Source: a virus. From it: a DNA stretch of 20,937 nucleotides. The notes under the pieces are model-generated. The model searched no databases. It was not told where the DNA came from and saw only the letters and a list, made by a program, of their open reading frames with translations. Positions 12,711 to 19,957 of this stretch are shown piece after piece. A program made the translations under genes and the position numbers. The stretch spans positions 1 to 20,937 of IMG/VR virus record IMGVR_UViG_3300015194_000014. One strand, 5' to 3'. The number at the start of each line of letters is the position of its first letter. Positions within the stretch are counted from its first letter, which is position 1.

Positions 12711-14452
12711 AACTCACCACAAAGTGCCCCGAATGCGGTAAGATTCTTGAACTAATTTCATCGCTGGAATTATCACCCTCGGAATCCCTAAATACTTACT
12801 CTTGTGGCCATGCGTTTATGGCGTCGGCAACCAGAACGTCGATTTCTGAGAAAGTCTACCCGACCACGTCCTGTGATACTTCAATGTTGACGTATGACTA
12901 CCAGAATGAAGGGATCGAATTTATCCTGAAAACTGGTTTCAATGCGCTTATCGCCGATCAAATGGGATTGGGAAAAACGATTCAGGCACTATTGGCCCTC
13001 CGCGCGGAATATCAGAATCGCACTCCGGCACTAATCCTAGTAAAGTCCGCCACGCTATGGCAATGGATTGGGGAATATAAGAAGTGGTGTGATCCACTTC
13101 CGCTCGGAATCTATATGATCGAAGGTTCAAAATCATGGATTCCGCCGGGATTCCAATCCTATATTTGCTCAATGGATACCTTTGGCCGAATTATCTCAAA
13201 TGAGAACGAACAACAAAAACTCTTAGATTTCGGATTCAAGCTCTTGATTGTGGATGAAGTCCATTCTTTCAAGAATTCCCAATCGAAACGAACTCAATCT
13301 CTTCTGCAATTCATCAAGAAAATTTCCCATCGTGAAATCAAACGCGAGATAACCTTGAATTGCATCATGTGCGGGAAGTCATGGAAAGAAGAAACCACGA
13401 TCGAAGTGGATCTTTCCTCAACAATCCAGCACGCCAAACACTACCATCATTCAAATTGTCCCCAATGTGCCGCTAGGGTTTCCATCGCTCAGGATAAAGC
13501 GATCGTAAAAGAAGAAACTGGCGATAAAATGGGCCTCATTTTCCTCTCTGGCACGCCAATTAAGAATCGTGCGGACGAATATTTCATTCCATTGAATCTC
13601 CTAGCACCGGAGCAATTCCCTTCGCTGGAGCGATTTCGTCGGAATTTCCTAGAACAAGACGATTCTGGGAAGTGGTCCCGAATCAAGCCATATATGATGG
13701 AAAATTTCAAAGAGAAAACTTCAAATTTCATCATTCGCCGGGAACGTAACCAAGTCTTGAAAGACCTGCCAAAATTCCATCGTATTTTCACAACCCTCAC
13801 AATCGAAGACCCCCGCATGAAAGCAGCGTACAATGCGGAGATTGATAAACTACTGGAGAAAGATTCCGAAGGTAAGCTATCAATGTCTGATATTACCGAT
13901 AATATCATGACAATGCGGAAAATCATCGGAATGGCGAAGGTGAAATTTGCCGCCGAATACATTCAAGAATATTTAGATGATACGGAAGATGATAAGATCG
14001 CCGTCGGGATTCACCATCACGCTGTAAGAGATTCGCTGATTTATGAATTGGGCCTGAAAATAAACCCAGTGAATATCAAAGCCGGCTCAAACATTCAATG
14101 GGACGTGGATACTTGGAAGGAATCGAAATCCCGCCGAGTGGGAGTAATTTCCATGTTGGGTGGCGGCGTCGGATTAAACCTCCAATTTTGCCATCACATC
14201 TTAAATGTCGAAAGACAATGGAATTCGGCCGATGAAGAACAATTGGAAGACCGGTTTAATCGAATTGGTCAAGAAAATCCCGTAACGGCAGAGTATTTAG
14301 TCGTGAAAGGAACAATTGACGCTTATTTTTCGAACATGGTTGAAGAAAAGCGGAAAATCTGCGGGGAAACCTTCGGGGTGAATTTTAATCCGATGGAATC
14401 TGAGTCTTCCATGAGAGATATGGTTGAATGGGCAATGGTGAATAAGCTATGA
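12707..14452 (+). CDS. SNF2-family (SF2) helicase/translocase with inserted zinc ribbon
   Basis: 581 residues from the ATG that overlaps the upstream stop. N-terminal zinc ribbon (C7xxC10, C33 and H35). Helicase motifs: Q-like YDYQNEGIEFIL (63-74), Walker A MGLGKT (86-91), DEVH (183-186), SGTP (281-284), motif V GGGVGLNLQ (485-493) and VI QLEDRFNRIGQ (512-522), the SNF2 arginine-finger pattern. Between motifs II and III an extra zinc ribbon is inserted (C219xxC222, C251xxC254). It uses ATP to move along or remodel DNA, here probably in phage replication or recombination. A longer start at 12623 is possible but would run through the zinc gene. Ribosome site is weak, so translation is probably coupled. 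Confidence 0.85.
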   Translation: MKLTTKCPECGKILELISSLELSPSESLNTYSCGHAFMASATRTSISEKVYPTTSCDTSMLTYDYQNEGIEFILKTGFNALIADQMGLGKTIQALLALRAEYQNRTPALILVKSATLWQWIGEYKKWCDPLPLGIYMIEGSKSWIPPGFQSYICSMDTFGRIISNENEQQKLLDFGFKLLIVDEVHSFKNSQSKRTQSLLQFIKKISHREIKREITLNCIMCGKSWKEETTIEVDLSSTIQHAKHYHHSNCPQCAARVSIAQDKAIVKEETGDKMGLIFLSGTPIKNRADEYFIPLNLLAPEQFPSLERFRRNFLEQDDSGKWSRIKPYMMENFKEKTSNFIIRRERNQVLKDLPKFHRIFTTLTIEDPRMKAAYNAEIDKLLEKDSEGKLSMSDITDNIMTMRKIIGMAKVKFAAEYIQEYLDDTEDDKIAVGIHHHAVRDSLIYELGLKINPVNIKAGSNIQWDVDTWKESKSRRVGVISMLGGGVGLNLQFCHHILNVERQWNSADEEQLEDRFNRIGQENPVTAEYLVVKGTIDAYFSNMVEEKRKICGETFGVNFNPMESESSMRDMVEWAMVNKL

Positions 14453-14634
14453 TTTGGAAAAAATGCCCATTTTGTGGTAAATGCAGACTCTGGCGACCAC
14501 TTCATTCATTCAAATGGTATTTATGTAGTTGGTGCGATCAGGATTTTAACGATTCGTTGGCACTTAGTGGTTTTACAATTAAGTGGTTTTGGTATTTCAA
14601 CGATGATTGGGGTTTCCCCGAAGGAGCGGATTAA
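14449..14634 (+). CDS. Small zinc-finger-like protein, Trp-rich (61 aa)
   Basis: 61 residues: CPFCGKCRLWRPLHS then CSWCDQDFND. The CxxC pairs (C6/C9 and C26/C29) form a rubredoxin-knuckle-like zinc site; unusually many Trp residues follow. Start overlaps the helicase stop (ATGA). Possible helicase cofactor or nucleic-acid binder; family not recognised. Confidence 0.55.
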   Translation: MIWKKCPFCGKCRLWRPLHSFKWYLCSWCDQDFNDSLALSGFTIKWFWYFNDDWGFPEGAD

Positions 14635-14635
14635 A

Positions 14636-14812
14636 ATGAAAGAAGAGATTAGCATTCAAAACAAAATAGCAGCGCGTGATTATGCTGCTCACTGCTTAGC
14701 TCACGTTAGTAGTAAAAAACCATTAAGCTTCCGAATTGCTTGTGCAGCACTTTCACATAGGATGCGTAAGGAAGCATTAGAGCTAATCGAAAAATCAAAA
14801 CTCAAAGGATAA
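14636..14812 (+). CDS. Small helical protein (58 aa)
   Basis: 58 residues starting MKEEISIQNKIAARDYAAHC, mainly helical, basic at the C-terminus (KEALELIEKSKLKG). Start ATG at 14636 has AAGGAG 9 nt upstream, which decides it over a longer in-frame start at 14474 inside the preceding gene. No family recognised. Confidence 0.55.
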   Translation: MKEEISIQNKIAARDYAAHCLAHVSSKKPLSFRIACAALSHRMRKEALELIEKSKLKG

Positions 14813-14816
14813 GATT

Positions 14817-15017
14817 ATGATTCTCACAAAAGAGCAAGTAAACGAATATCACAGAATTCTTGATGCCGGGCTTTCCAGAGGATTGGGAGAACGAGGAAAT
14901 CCAATTTGTATCGAAGCGGCGATTTGTCAGACTTTAGGGCTGCCACATGGGGATGATCCGGGTTGTGTTATTGAAATTCTCATTGAAATGAAGTCACCAG
15001 GATGTGAGCTTTTATGA
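14817..15017 (+). CDS. Hypothetical protein (66 aa)
   Basis: 66 residues: MILTKEQVNEYHRILDAGLS, then ERGNPICIEAAICQTLGLPH and a closing EMKSPGCELL. AAAGGATAAGATT precedes the ATG, 4 bp after the upstream stop. The pattern suggests a small alpha/beta protein. It resembles no family I can name. The stop overlaps the next start (ATGA). Confidence 0.55.
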   Translation: MILTKEQVNEYHRILDAGLSRGLGERGNPICIEAAICQTLGLPHGDDPGCVIEILIEMKSPGCELL

Positions 15018-15217
15018 CTATCGAATCCGAATACATAGTAGAAACCTTATATTTCACCTGTAAGATTAAAGTAGATGATGCTTCATCCAAAATTGTCGAA
15101 ACTGAAGCCGCCTTGCAAAAATTCAAAGGCGTGCAACTCTCAATCCTGAGAGATTGGCTTTACAAGAACTTTAAGAATCATTATAAAATCAGGTTACAAG
15201 AGAGGCTTGGGCTATGA
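15014..15217 (+). CDS. Hypothetical protein (67 aa)
   Basis: 67 residues, starting MTIESEYIVETLYFTCKIKV, then helical, ending in a basic KNHYKIRLQERLGL. Start overlaps the preceding stop and its own stop overlaps the next start (ATGA), so it is translationally coupled both ways. No family recognised. Confidence 0.5.
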   Translation: MTIESEYIVETLYFTCKIKVDDASSKIVETEAALQKFKGVQLSILRDWLYKNFKNHYKIRLQERLGL

Positions 15218-15540
15218 ACAAATTTGAAGTAGCTGAGAAGTTTAAACACAATGATAGAGAATGTGTAATCGTTGAATATTACCTCTGCTCAATAACTCCA
15301 TCGAAGGGGCTTCACCCTTCGGTAAAATACCAGAGTCTTCAAGAAGCTCAAGAAAAGCGAGATAATTTGCAAGCCAATACTTCTAAGAAACCCACGGAAC
15401 TTCGATGGTGTATTCGCCCAGTAAACGATCCTGAGGTTTTGGAAGCATTGGAGAAAATTTGGGGGCGCCCGGTAAATCCCGAAACTGGAGAACCGGCGCA
15501 AGATTATTTCACACATTCTGGGAGGTCGCGGTATGAATAA
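15214..15540 (+). CDS. Hypothetical protein (108 aa)
   Basis: 108 residues with a beta-like ECVIVEYYLCSITPSKGLHP first part, a helix (QSLQEAQEKRDNLQ), then LRWCIRPVNDPEVLEALEKI and a Pro-rich tail. The DPEVLEAL string recalls DPEVLDAL in the possible holin. Translated from an ATGA overlap and overlapping the next gene by 8 nt. No family recognised. Confidence 0.55.
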   Translation: MNKFEVAEKFKHNDRECVIVEYYLCSITPSKGLHPSVKYQSLQEAQEKRDNLQANTSKKPTELRWCIRPVNDPEVLEALEKIWGRPVNPETGEPAQDYFTHSGRSRYE

Positions 15541-15688
15541 CTTCACTTGCTTTTTCTGTGGAATGCACCCCAAGAAATGTACGTGCGAACAAATCTACCA
15601 TCCTAAAAAACATCCATTTCTCGATCCAATCGGAATAGGTGTGGTTTTGGGAATGATTGGTGGATTGGTTTGGTTGGTTGCACATTAA
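15533..15688 (+). CDS. Small membrane protein with Cys/His-rich N-terminus (51 aa)
   Basis: 51 residues: TCFFCGMHPKKCTCEQIYHP (Cys/His ligands C6, C9, C16, C18, with nearby His) followed by a hydrophobic IGIGVVLGMIGGLVWLVAH of about 19 residues that should span the membrane. GGAGG lies 8 nt upstream; start overlaps the preceding stop. Zinc-binding plus a C-terminal anchor suggests a membrane-associated early protein, function unknown. Confidence 0.55.
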   Translation: MNNFTCFFCGMHPKKCTCEQIYHPKKHPFLDPIGIGVVLGMIGGLVWLVAH

Positions 15689-15720
15689 AGATCAAAGAAA
15701 TCGAAAGGAAAAGATTAGAA

Positions 15721-16596
15721 ATGGAAAAATTTACCCTCGTCGCCAACTCAACCCAACTTCAAGCTTTCGGTGAATGCCCGGAGCAATGGAATCTCGCGCA
15801 TCGGGAAAACCTTGAGAAAAAGGACCAGCGCAAAGATGCCATGAACGCGGGATCGTTCGGGCACACAATGTTGGAAACCTACTATAAGTCAATCGCATCG
15901 GGGAAATCATTAAACGATGCACTAAACCTTGCTACGTCTCTCACCCCCGAACCAAGGTTAGAACTGGAGCCGGAAATGGTGAAGGTTTTAAAAGACAAGC
16001 TTTTTATTTACGGTATGACCTATGCCAAATCGGATTTCATCCCCGAATCGCCCGAAACCGTAGAATTAGGGTTTTCCGTTCCAGTCTATGAAGATAGTTC
16101 ACGGCTTTTTATTTTAGAGGGCCGATTGGATGCTTACCAGCATACTCCTATGGGCGGCTTTTTCAATGGTAGCCGGGCGATTATGGATCATAAATTCCAA
16201 ATGCGCCATCATGAATTATATCAGAAACGTCTTCAATTCCGGAATTACGCTTGGGCTACGAAATCTTCACTTTTCATTGTGAATTATATTTCAATGACCA
16301 AGAAAACCGACGATACTACCTTCCGGCGCAAAGTCATTCCCTTTAGTTCTTTGGAGCATCAGCTTTGGGAACGTCGGCTTATTCAAATGTTCATGAATAT
16401 GGAAATGGCAATCAAGATTTCGTCCGGGGCACTTACGGGAAAACCGCAGCCATACGAGCATCGCTGGAATTCGTGCGAGAATAAATATGGCTACCCTTGC
16501 CAATTTACGGATATCTGCGAACAAACGAATGAGGCAGCTATCGAAATGGTTAAGAAGACTCAGTACCATCAAATTAAGGAATGGAGATCGTGGTGA
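15721..16596 (+). CDS. Cas4/RecB-like PD-(D/E)XK nuclease with Fe-S cysteines
   Basis: 291 residues. Motifs: C19 within GECPEQW, GSFGH (44-48, His48) , EGRLDAY (133-139, D137), MDHKF (155-159, D156 and K158; the D-x-K pair), and YQKRLQFRNYAWA (167-179), then C252, C260 and C266 in the C-terminal SCENKYGYPCQFTDIC. One N-terminal plus three C-terminal cysteines is the 4Fe-4S pattern of Cas4/AddB-type nucleases. It would act as an exonuclease in recombination or DNA processing, near the helicase and ATPase. Start ATG at 15721 is chosen for AAAGGAAAAGATTAGAA in front of it; an earlier in-frame start at 15670 lacks such a site. Confidence 0.8.
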   Translation: MEKFTLVANSTQLQAFGECPEQWNLAHRENLEKKDQRKDAMNAGSFGHTMLETYYKSIASGKSLNDALNLATSLTPEPRLELEPEMVKVLKDKLFIYGMTYAKSDFIPESPETVELGFSVPVYEDSSRLFILEGRLDAYQHTPMGGFFNGSRAIMDHKFQMRHHELYQKRLQFRNYAWATKSSLFIVNYISMTKKTDDTTFRRKVIPFSSLEHQLWERRLIQMFMNMEMAIKISSGALTGKPQPYEHRWNSCENKYGYPCQFTDICEQTNEAAIEMVKKTQYHQIKEWRSW

Positions 16597-16826
16597 CTCA
16601 TTATAATTCGCGCGCGGAAGCTTTGGGAAATTATCATTCGCTTAAAGTTGGTGACACTTTTACTTCCGATGAAAAATGTCCAGGTTGTGAATTCAATTTT
16701 AAGGGATTTTACAGTGCTAGTGCAACTTTTGAGATAAACCGAAATCATAGTTGCATTAAAGAGTTAATGATCAAAATTAAGGAATTGGAGAAGGTTGTGG
16801 ATAGAATTGAGGGTTATATAAGATGA
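16593..16826 (+). CDS. Small Cys-containing protein with coiled-coil tail (77 aa)
   Basis: From a GTG at 16593 that overlaps the nuclease stop (GTGA) with GGAG 6 nt upstream; an ATG at 16581 is the alternative start. Contains C-P-G-C and later H-S-C, possible metal ligands, then a Lys/Glu/Ile helix (KELMIKIKELEKVVDRIEGY) that looks coiled-coil. No family recognised. It stops in an ATGA overlap with the next gene. Confidence 0.5.
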   Translation: MTHYNSRAEALGNYHSLKVGDTFTSDEKCPGCEFNFKGFYSASATFEINRNHSCIKELMIKIKELEKVVDRIEGYIR

Positions 16827-17050
16827 GAATCTCATTCCCGCCCCCAAAACCAGTAATTCGGAGAACTTGTTCCGCCCTCGAATATCTACAAATTCTTTAT
16901 GATGATCTAGGATTTGATCGACTTCATAGGAACGATCATTTTCTCCAAGAACTCAAGAAACCAATCAAATTCATCGACGAATTAGCTCCATACGAAATTA
17001 GCAAGCTTATCACCATTCTTAGAGATATGAAAGCGAGACGAAATGGCTAA
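16823..17050 (+). CDS. Hypothetical basic protein (75 aa)
   Basis: 75 residues, starting MRISFPPPKPVIRRTCSALE, then mainly helical with ELAPYEISKLITILRDMKAR. Basic, possibly nucleic-acid binding. Start overlaps the upstream stop (ATGA), its end overlaps the next gene by 8 nt. No family recognised. Confidence 0.5.
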   Translation: MRISFPPPKPVIRRTCSALEYLQILYDDLGFDRLHRNDHFLQELKKPIKFIDELAPYEISKLITILRDMKARRNG

Positions 17051-17264
17051 AATATACGAATTCAGTAGCAAGCTAACCGATGGATCGACGCAAAAAGAAA
17101 AATGTGAGATTCAACCAGAAATCACTACAGAGTATGGGATGACCCGGATTGATTTCCAAGAGAAAGTCGGGGAATATGATTTCCGTGTAGTTCATTCCAT
17201 TTTCATCCGAACCGATTTGATCGTAACGATTTCGGTAAAAGAAAAGGATAGTCCAATCGAATGA
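17043..17264 (+). CDS. Hypothetical protein (73 aa)
   Basis: 73 residues, starting MAKIYEFSSKLTDGSTQKEK and rich in short beta-like segments (YDFRVVHSIFIRTDLIVTIS). Start lies inside the end of the upstream gene; its stop overlaps the next start (ATGA). No family recognised. Confidence 0.5.
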   Translation: MAKIYEFSSKLTDGSTQKEKCEIQPEITTEYGMTRIDFQEKVGEYDFRVVHSIFIRTDLIVTISVKEKDSPIE

Positions 17265-17593
17265 AAAAAATCGAAGAGCATGAAATTCATTCCTATGTCC
17301 GATCACATTATACGGATAAGGGAGATAAGGTAGTTTATAAATGTGTCGGACACCCACTTTGCACGCATACAATAACTGTGCAGAAAAAGAACAGGTCTTT
17401 AATGGTTGGCCGGGTTTCGGTTTGTCCCCAGTGCACTGAGAATCATTTCGTTTTGACTGCAAAGGATCTTCAGCTTAAAACTCCGAAATGTATTCATTGT
17501 AAGGGCGGGGAAAAAGCGAAGAATCTTGCGGTTAACAAAGGAATCATGGATTCAGTTCTTGGGGATGTTTTTGGGAATAGGGGAGGTATATGA
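17261..17593 (+). CDS. Zinc-ribbon protein with three Cys clusters (110 aa)
   Basis: 110 residues. CVGHPLC (28-34), CPQC (55-58) and CIHC (77-80) provide six cysteines and several His residues, enough for two zinc sites; a basic helix follows. A DNA- or RNA-binding role in the replication operon is plausible. Start and stop overlap neighbours (ATGA). No specific family recognised. Confidence 0.6.
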   Translation: MKKIEEHEIHSYVRSHYTDKGDKVVYKCVGHPLCTHTITVQKKNRSLMVGRVSVCPQCTENHFVLTAKDLQLKTPKCIHCKGGEKAKNLAVNKGIMDSVLGDVFGNRGGI

Positions 17594-17850
17594 ACAGCAT
17601 TCAAACATTTTCCTATGCCGATCGAATGGTAATTGCCATGAAATTGATTGTTATGGATATGGATCAAATCAGGGAGAATAAAGAAGACCCTAATGGAGCA
17701 ATGGCGTTCTTTTGGCTGGGGCAGGCTTTGGCTAAGGTTTATGCGGTTTTCAGGGGGCTCACGAAAGATGAATTAGCTCGCGTAAAACCAGTCGATATGA
17801 TCCAGTGGGTTAAGGATCAGAAAATTGATAAGAATCTTTTGGTTCAATAA
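17590..17850 (+). CDS. Hypothetical helical protein (86 aa)
   Basis: 86 residues, starting MNSIQTFSYADRMVIAMKLI, mostly helical with MAFFWLGQALAKVYAVFRGL, and a C-terminal DMIQWVKDQKIDKNLLVQ. GGGGAGG sits in front of the start. No family recognised; it is followed by a 25-aa membrane peptide ORF. Confidence 0.5.
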   Translation: MNSIQTFSYADRMVIAMKLIVMDMDQIRENKEDPNGAMAFFWLGQALAKVYAVFRGLTKDELARVKPVDMIQWVKDQKIDKNLLVQ

Positions 17851-17852
17851 GA

Positions 17853-17930
17853 ATGATTAAATTTGAAGTCCTTGCAATATTAGTTACTATTTTCTTATTT
17901 TATTGGTTCACAACGAGGGGAGAAGATTAA
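17853..17930 (+). CDS. Tiny single-pass membrane peptide (25 aa)
   Basis: MIKFEVLAILVTIFLFYWFT followed by TRGED: about 16 hydrophobic residues spanning a membrane with a charged C-terminal tail. It sits 2 bp after the previous stop and directly abuts the ATPase start (TAA-ATG), fitting a translated gene, though its own Shine-Dalgarno is weak (AATAAGA). A membrane peptide inside a replication operon is unusual and may be a membrane-acting or inhibitory peptide. Confidence 0.45.
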   Translation: MIKFEVLAILVTIFLFYWFTTRGED

Positions 17931-18833
17931 ATGCCAGCTTTAGATGCACTTGCGCCGGATTCAAAATTCATGGGTTTATTTATCGGTCGTTCTGGGACTG
18001 GTAAAAAAGCCGCAGTCGCTACATTTCCAAGGCCAATTTTGTTCATGGACTTTGATGGTCGCATTCGGGGATTGATGGGCTGCCCTTGGCTTTTGGAGGA
18101 TGGTAGGCTTCCGAAGGGATTGGGAGATGTTGAGATTTTTCCACCCAAGAATAAAGCCGGGGAGTTTTCCTTTAACAAGGTGAATGACCATTTGGAGAAA
18201 CTTCAAGGGTTGGCTAATATTGCTTCAATCCCCTACAAAACCCTTTACGTTGGGTCTATGACTGGAGCGGCTTTTGGGTTTCTTCAGGATGCTAATATTC
18301 TCTCACATCGAGAGAATAAGGGCATGAAAATGGGAGCTATGAATATGACTGGCCCACAGGACTACAAGTTTGAATCCAATGGGGCTAAGCAGTTTCTTTC
18401 ATTTCTCCGGTTCCTCTATGCTCACCCAACTGGAATTCCCAATATTATCGTAGGAGCCCACGTTATTCCAAAATGGGGAAAGCCGGGAATGGAGGATTTG
18501 AATCTCAACGATGAAGTCGATAAGGGTAGCTCGGAAAACTACGTCGAAGAGTTGAATAAGAAATACCAGTATCTTCAAAATATCGTCGTGGGCGAAAAGC
18601 TCGCTCTCACAGATAAATTGGCGGAAGAAATTCAAATCTATTTCGATCATATCTTCAAGTTCGAGAAAGAAATGAAAATGGGAAAGCAAGCACCCCAGCA
18701 TTATGTGACGTTTCGATCGGAAATTGCGCGGACTTCACATTCTAAGCTGCCGGATGGAAAAGTGGATATCACAGGAAAGCCTTTTTATCCGGGGATGATG
18801 AAATTGGCTGGGTTTAGCGAGGGGAAGATTTGA
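17931..18833 (+). CDS. RecA/Sak4-like P-loop ATPase with altered Walker residues
   Basis: 300 residues. The N-terminus fits the Sak4-type phage ATPase family: IGRSGTGKKAAVATFPRPIL with FMDFDGRIRG after it. Walker A is GRSGTGKK (19-26), with Lys26 where Ser/Thr normally binds Mg. The Walker B-like strand reads TLYVGSMTG (104-112), with Gly108 where the family usually has Asp. A later NIIVGAHVIP strand matches the sensor-type segment. Sak4 proteins stimulate single-strand annealing in phage recombination. With both substitutions, ATP hydrolysis may be lost. GAGGGGAGAAGATTAA precedes the ATG. Confidence 0.7.
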   Translation: MPALDALAPDSKFMGLFIGRSGTGKKAAVATFPRPILFMDFDGRIRGLMGCPWLLEDGRLPKGLGDVEIFPPKNKAGEFSFNKVNDHLEKLQGLANIASIPYKTLYVGSMTGAAFGFLQDANILSHRENKGMKMGAMNMTGPQDYKFESNGAKQFLSFLRFLYAHPTGIPNIIVGAHVIPKWGKPGMEDLNLNDEVDKGSSENYVEELNKKYQYLQNIVVGEKLALTDKLAEEIQIYFDHIFKFEKEMKMGKQAPQHYVTFRSEIARTSHSKLPDGKVDITGKPFYPGMMKLAGFSEGKI

Positions 18834-19057
18834 TGGGGCTTTTTAGTTTTGAGTACTTAGGCTGTTTTATCATAATTACAACCCCGAAACCTAAAATAGA
18901 GATTATTAAAGGTAATACCACATTAAGACAAGTTAAAATTTACTTTAACACAGGGATGTTAGTCTGGGATAACTTGAAGGAAGATGAAGCCAATAATTTA
19001 TTCCACCTATTAAAACGAAGTTGGTACCCACATCCAAAGGGGAAAGAGGAAATTTAG
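18833..19057 (+). CDS. Hypothetical protein (74 aa)
   Basis: 74 residues with a beta-like FIIITTPKPKIEIIKGNTTL segment and a helical EDEANNLFHLLKRSWYPHPK. ATG at 18833 overlaps the upstream stop (TGATG) and has GAGGGGAAG in front; the TTG three bases earlier is the alternative. No family recognised. Confidence 0.5.
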   Translation: MGLFSFEYLGCFIIITTPKPKIEIIKGNTTLRQVKIYFNTGMLVWDNLKEDEANNLFHLLKRSWYPHPKGKEEI

Positions 19058-19059
19058 TC

Positions 19060-19260
19060 ATGCCACACCCCCCAGACCCCCTACTCCCAAATTCCCGAAC
19101 CCAAAGTTTGAAGTCAATTTTAGATGTAAATACAAATAGTACAATAGAAAAGGGGAAAACAAAACAATGCTCAAGATTCAAAATAAAGCTATTGAAATTG
19201 AAAAGAATTCTAAGTTTCCATTACTTATTCAATATACGGGAGTCCAAGACTACATTGTAG
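19060..19260 (+). CDS. Possible Pro-rich N-terminal ORF (66 aa) overlapping the next gene
   Basis: A frame from ATG at 19060 with GAGGAA 8 nt upstream gives MPHPPDPLLPNSRTQSLKSI, then Lys-rich. It overlaps the 19167 gene by about 94 nt in another frame. The strong ribosome-binding site favours translation; the overlapping frame at 19167 looks more protein-like, so this could be a spurious or leader-type frame. Confidence 0.3.
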   Translation: MPHPPDPLLPNSRTQSLKSILDVNTNSTIEKGKTKQCSRFKIKLLKLKRILSFHYLFNIRESKTTL

Positions 19261-19422
19261 CAAGGGTTGTTTCGGATATTGTAGCTGGAAAAAGTTTTAG
19301 AATTATTGAAACAAATTTTGGGGATTAAAATCATCCATTCACTCATCAATTCGCTGGGTTCTTTAGAAGTCAAAGATTTTAGCATTACCGTATCAAAGAT
19401 CGAAACCAAAGGAAACGACTAA
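19167..19422 (+). CDS. Small gene with +1 frameshift (53-aa frame, 84 aa if shifted)
   Basis: ATG at 19167 (AGGGGAAAACAAAACA in front) opens MLKIQNKAIEIEKNSKFPLL, through IVARVVSDIVAGKSFRIIETNFGD, and stops at 19326. Immediately after GGG (19320-19322) the +1 frame continues with IKIIHSLINSLGSLEVKDFS and ends SITVSKIETKGND, TAA at 19420, 1 bp before the next start with AAAGGAAACGAC in front of that ATG. The +1 frame is clearly coding-like. A GGGG run at 19320-19323 is the natural slip point. Either a programmed +1 shift (GGG slips to GGG), a mutation, or an assembly error in the homopolymer explains it. No family recognised. Confidence 0.5.
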
Positions 19423-19423
19423 T

Positions 19424-19933
19424 ATGCCAAAACTGCATATACCCTTCACTGATAATAAATATATTATCTTTGATGAAGAGGATTCCAGTGTAATCGCAAA
19501 ATTAAAGATTTTTATGGGCGGGACACTTGAGCATGAATCAGTTATGTGTTCTGAAAACTCTGATAGGAAACCAATGATTACTCTAGGCCGATATATGCTT
19601 GGGTTAAAAATTGGTGATGAATTAGAGTGTGACCATAAAGATAGGAATATCTTTAATTTTAAGAGGGATAACCTTAGAATAGCTACTAGAATGCAACAAC
19701 TTGCTAATAGAGGTATCTACGGCAATAATACTAGTGGTTATAAGGGGGTTATTTGGCATAAACAGAACAAATGTTGGAGGGTTCGTGTAAATCAAAACGG
19801 GATAACTAAATACGATCAGTGTTTTAATAATAAAGAAACTGCTGCAAGAGCTTATGATAAAGCAGCGAAGCGTATTTTTGGGGAATTCGCAGTATTAAAT
19901 TTTCCAGAAATTTCTGATAATGCTGTCAATTAA
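19424..19933 (+). CDS. HNH homing endonuclease with AP2 DNA-binding domain
   Basis: 169 residues. The HNH part is LECDHKDRNIFNFKRDNLRI (68-86), with D70-H71 and N83 in the usual positions; the AP2 domain follows from SGYKGVIWHKQNKCWRVRV (104-) to GEFAVLNFP (to about 161). HNH-AP2 proteins are free-standing mobile endonucleases common in phages; they cut DNA at or near their insertion site to spread. This gene is more AT-rich than the neighbours, consistent with recent arrival. It lies directly after the frameshifted gene. Start ATG has AAAGGAAACGACTAAT in front. There is no sign of an intron. Confidence 0.85.
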   Translation: MPKLHIPFTDNKYIIFDEEDSSVIAKLKIFMGGTLEHESVMCSENSDRKPMITLGRYMLGLKIGDELECDHKDRNIFNFKRDNLRIATRMQQLANRGIYGNNTSGYKGVIWHKQNKCWRVRVNQNGITKYDQCFNNKETAARAYDKAAKRIFGEFAVLNFPEISDNAVN

Positions 19934-19957
19934 AAAAAACACAAAGAGGAAAATCCA

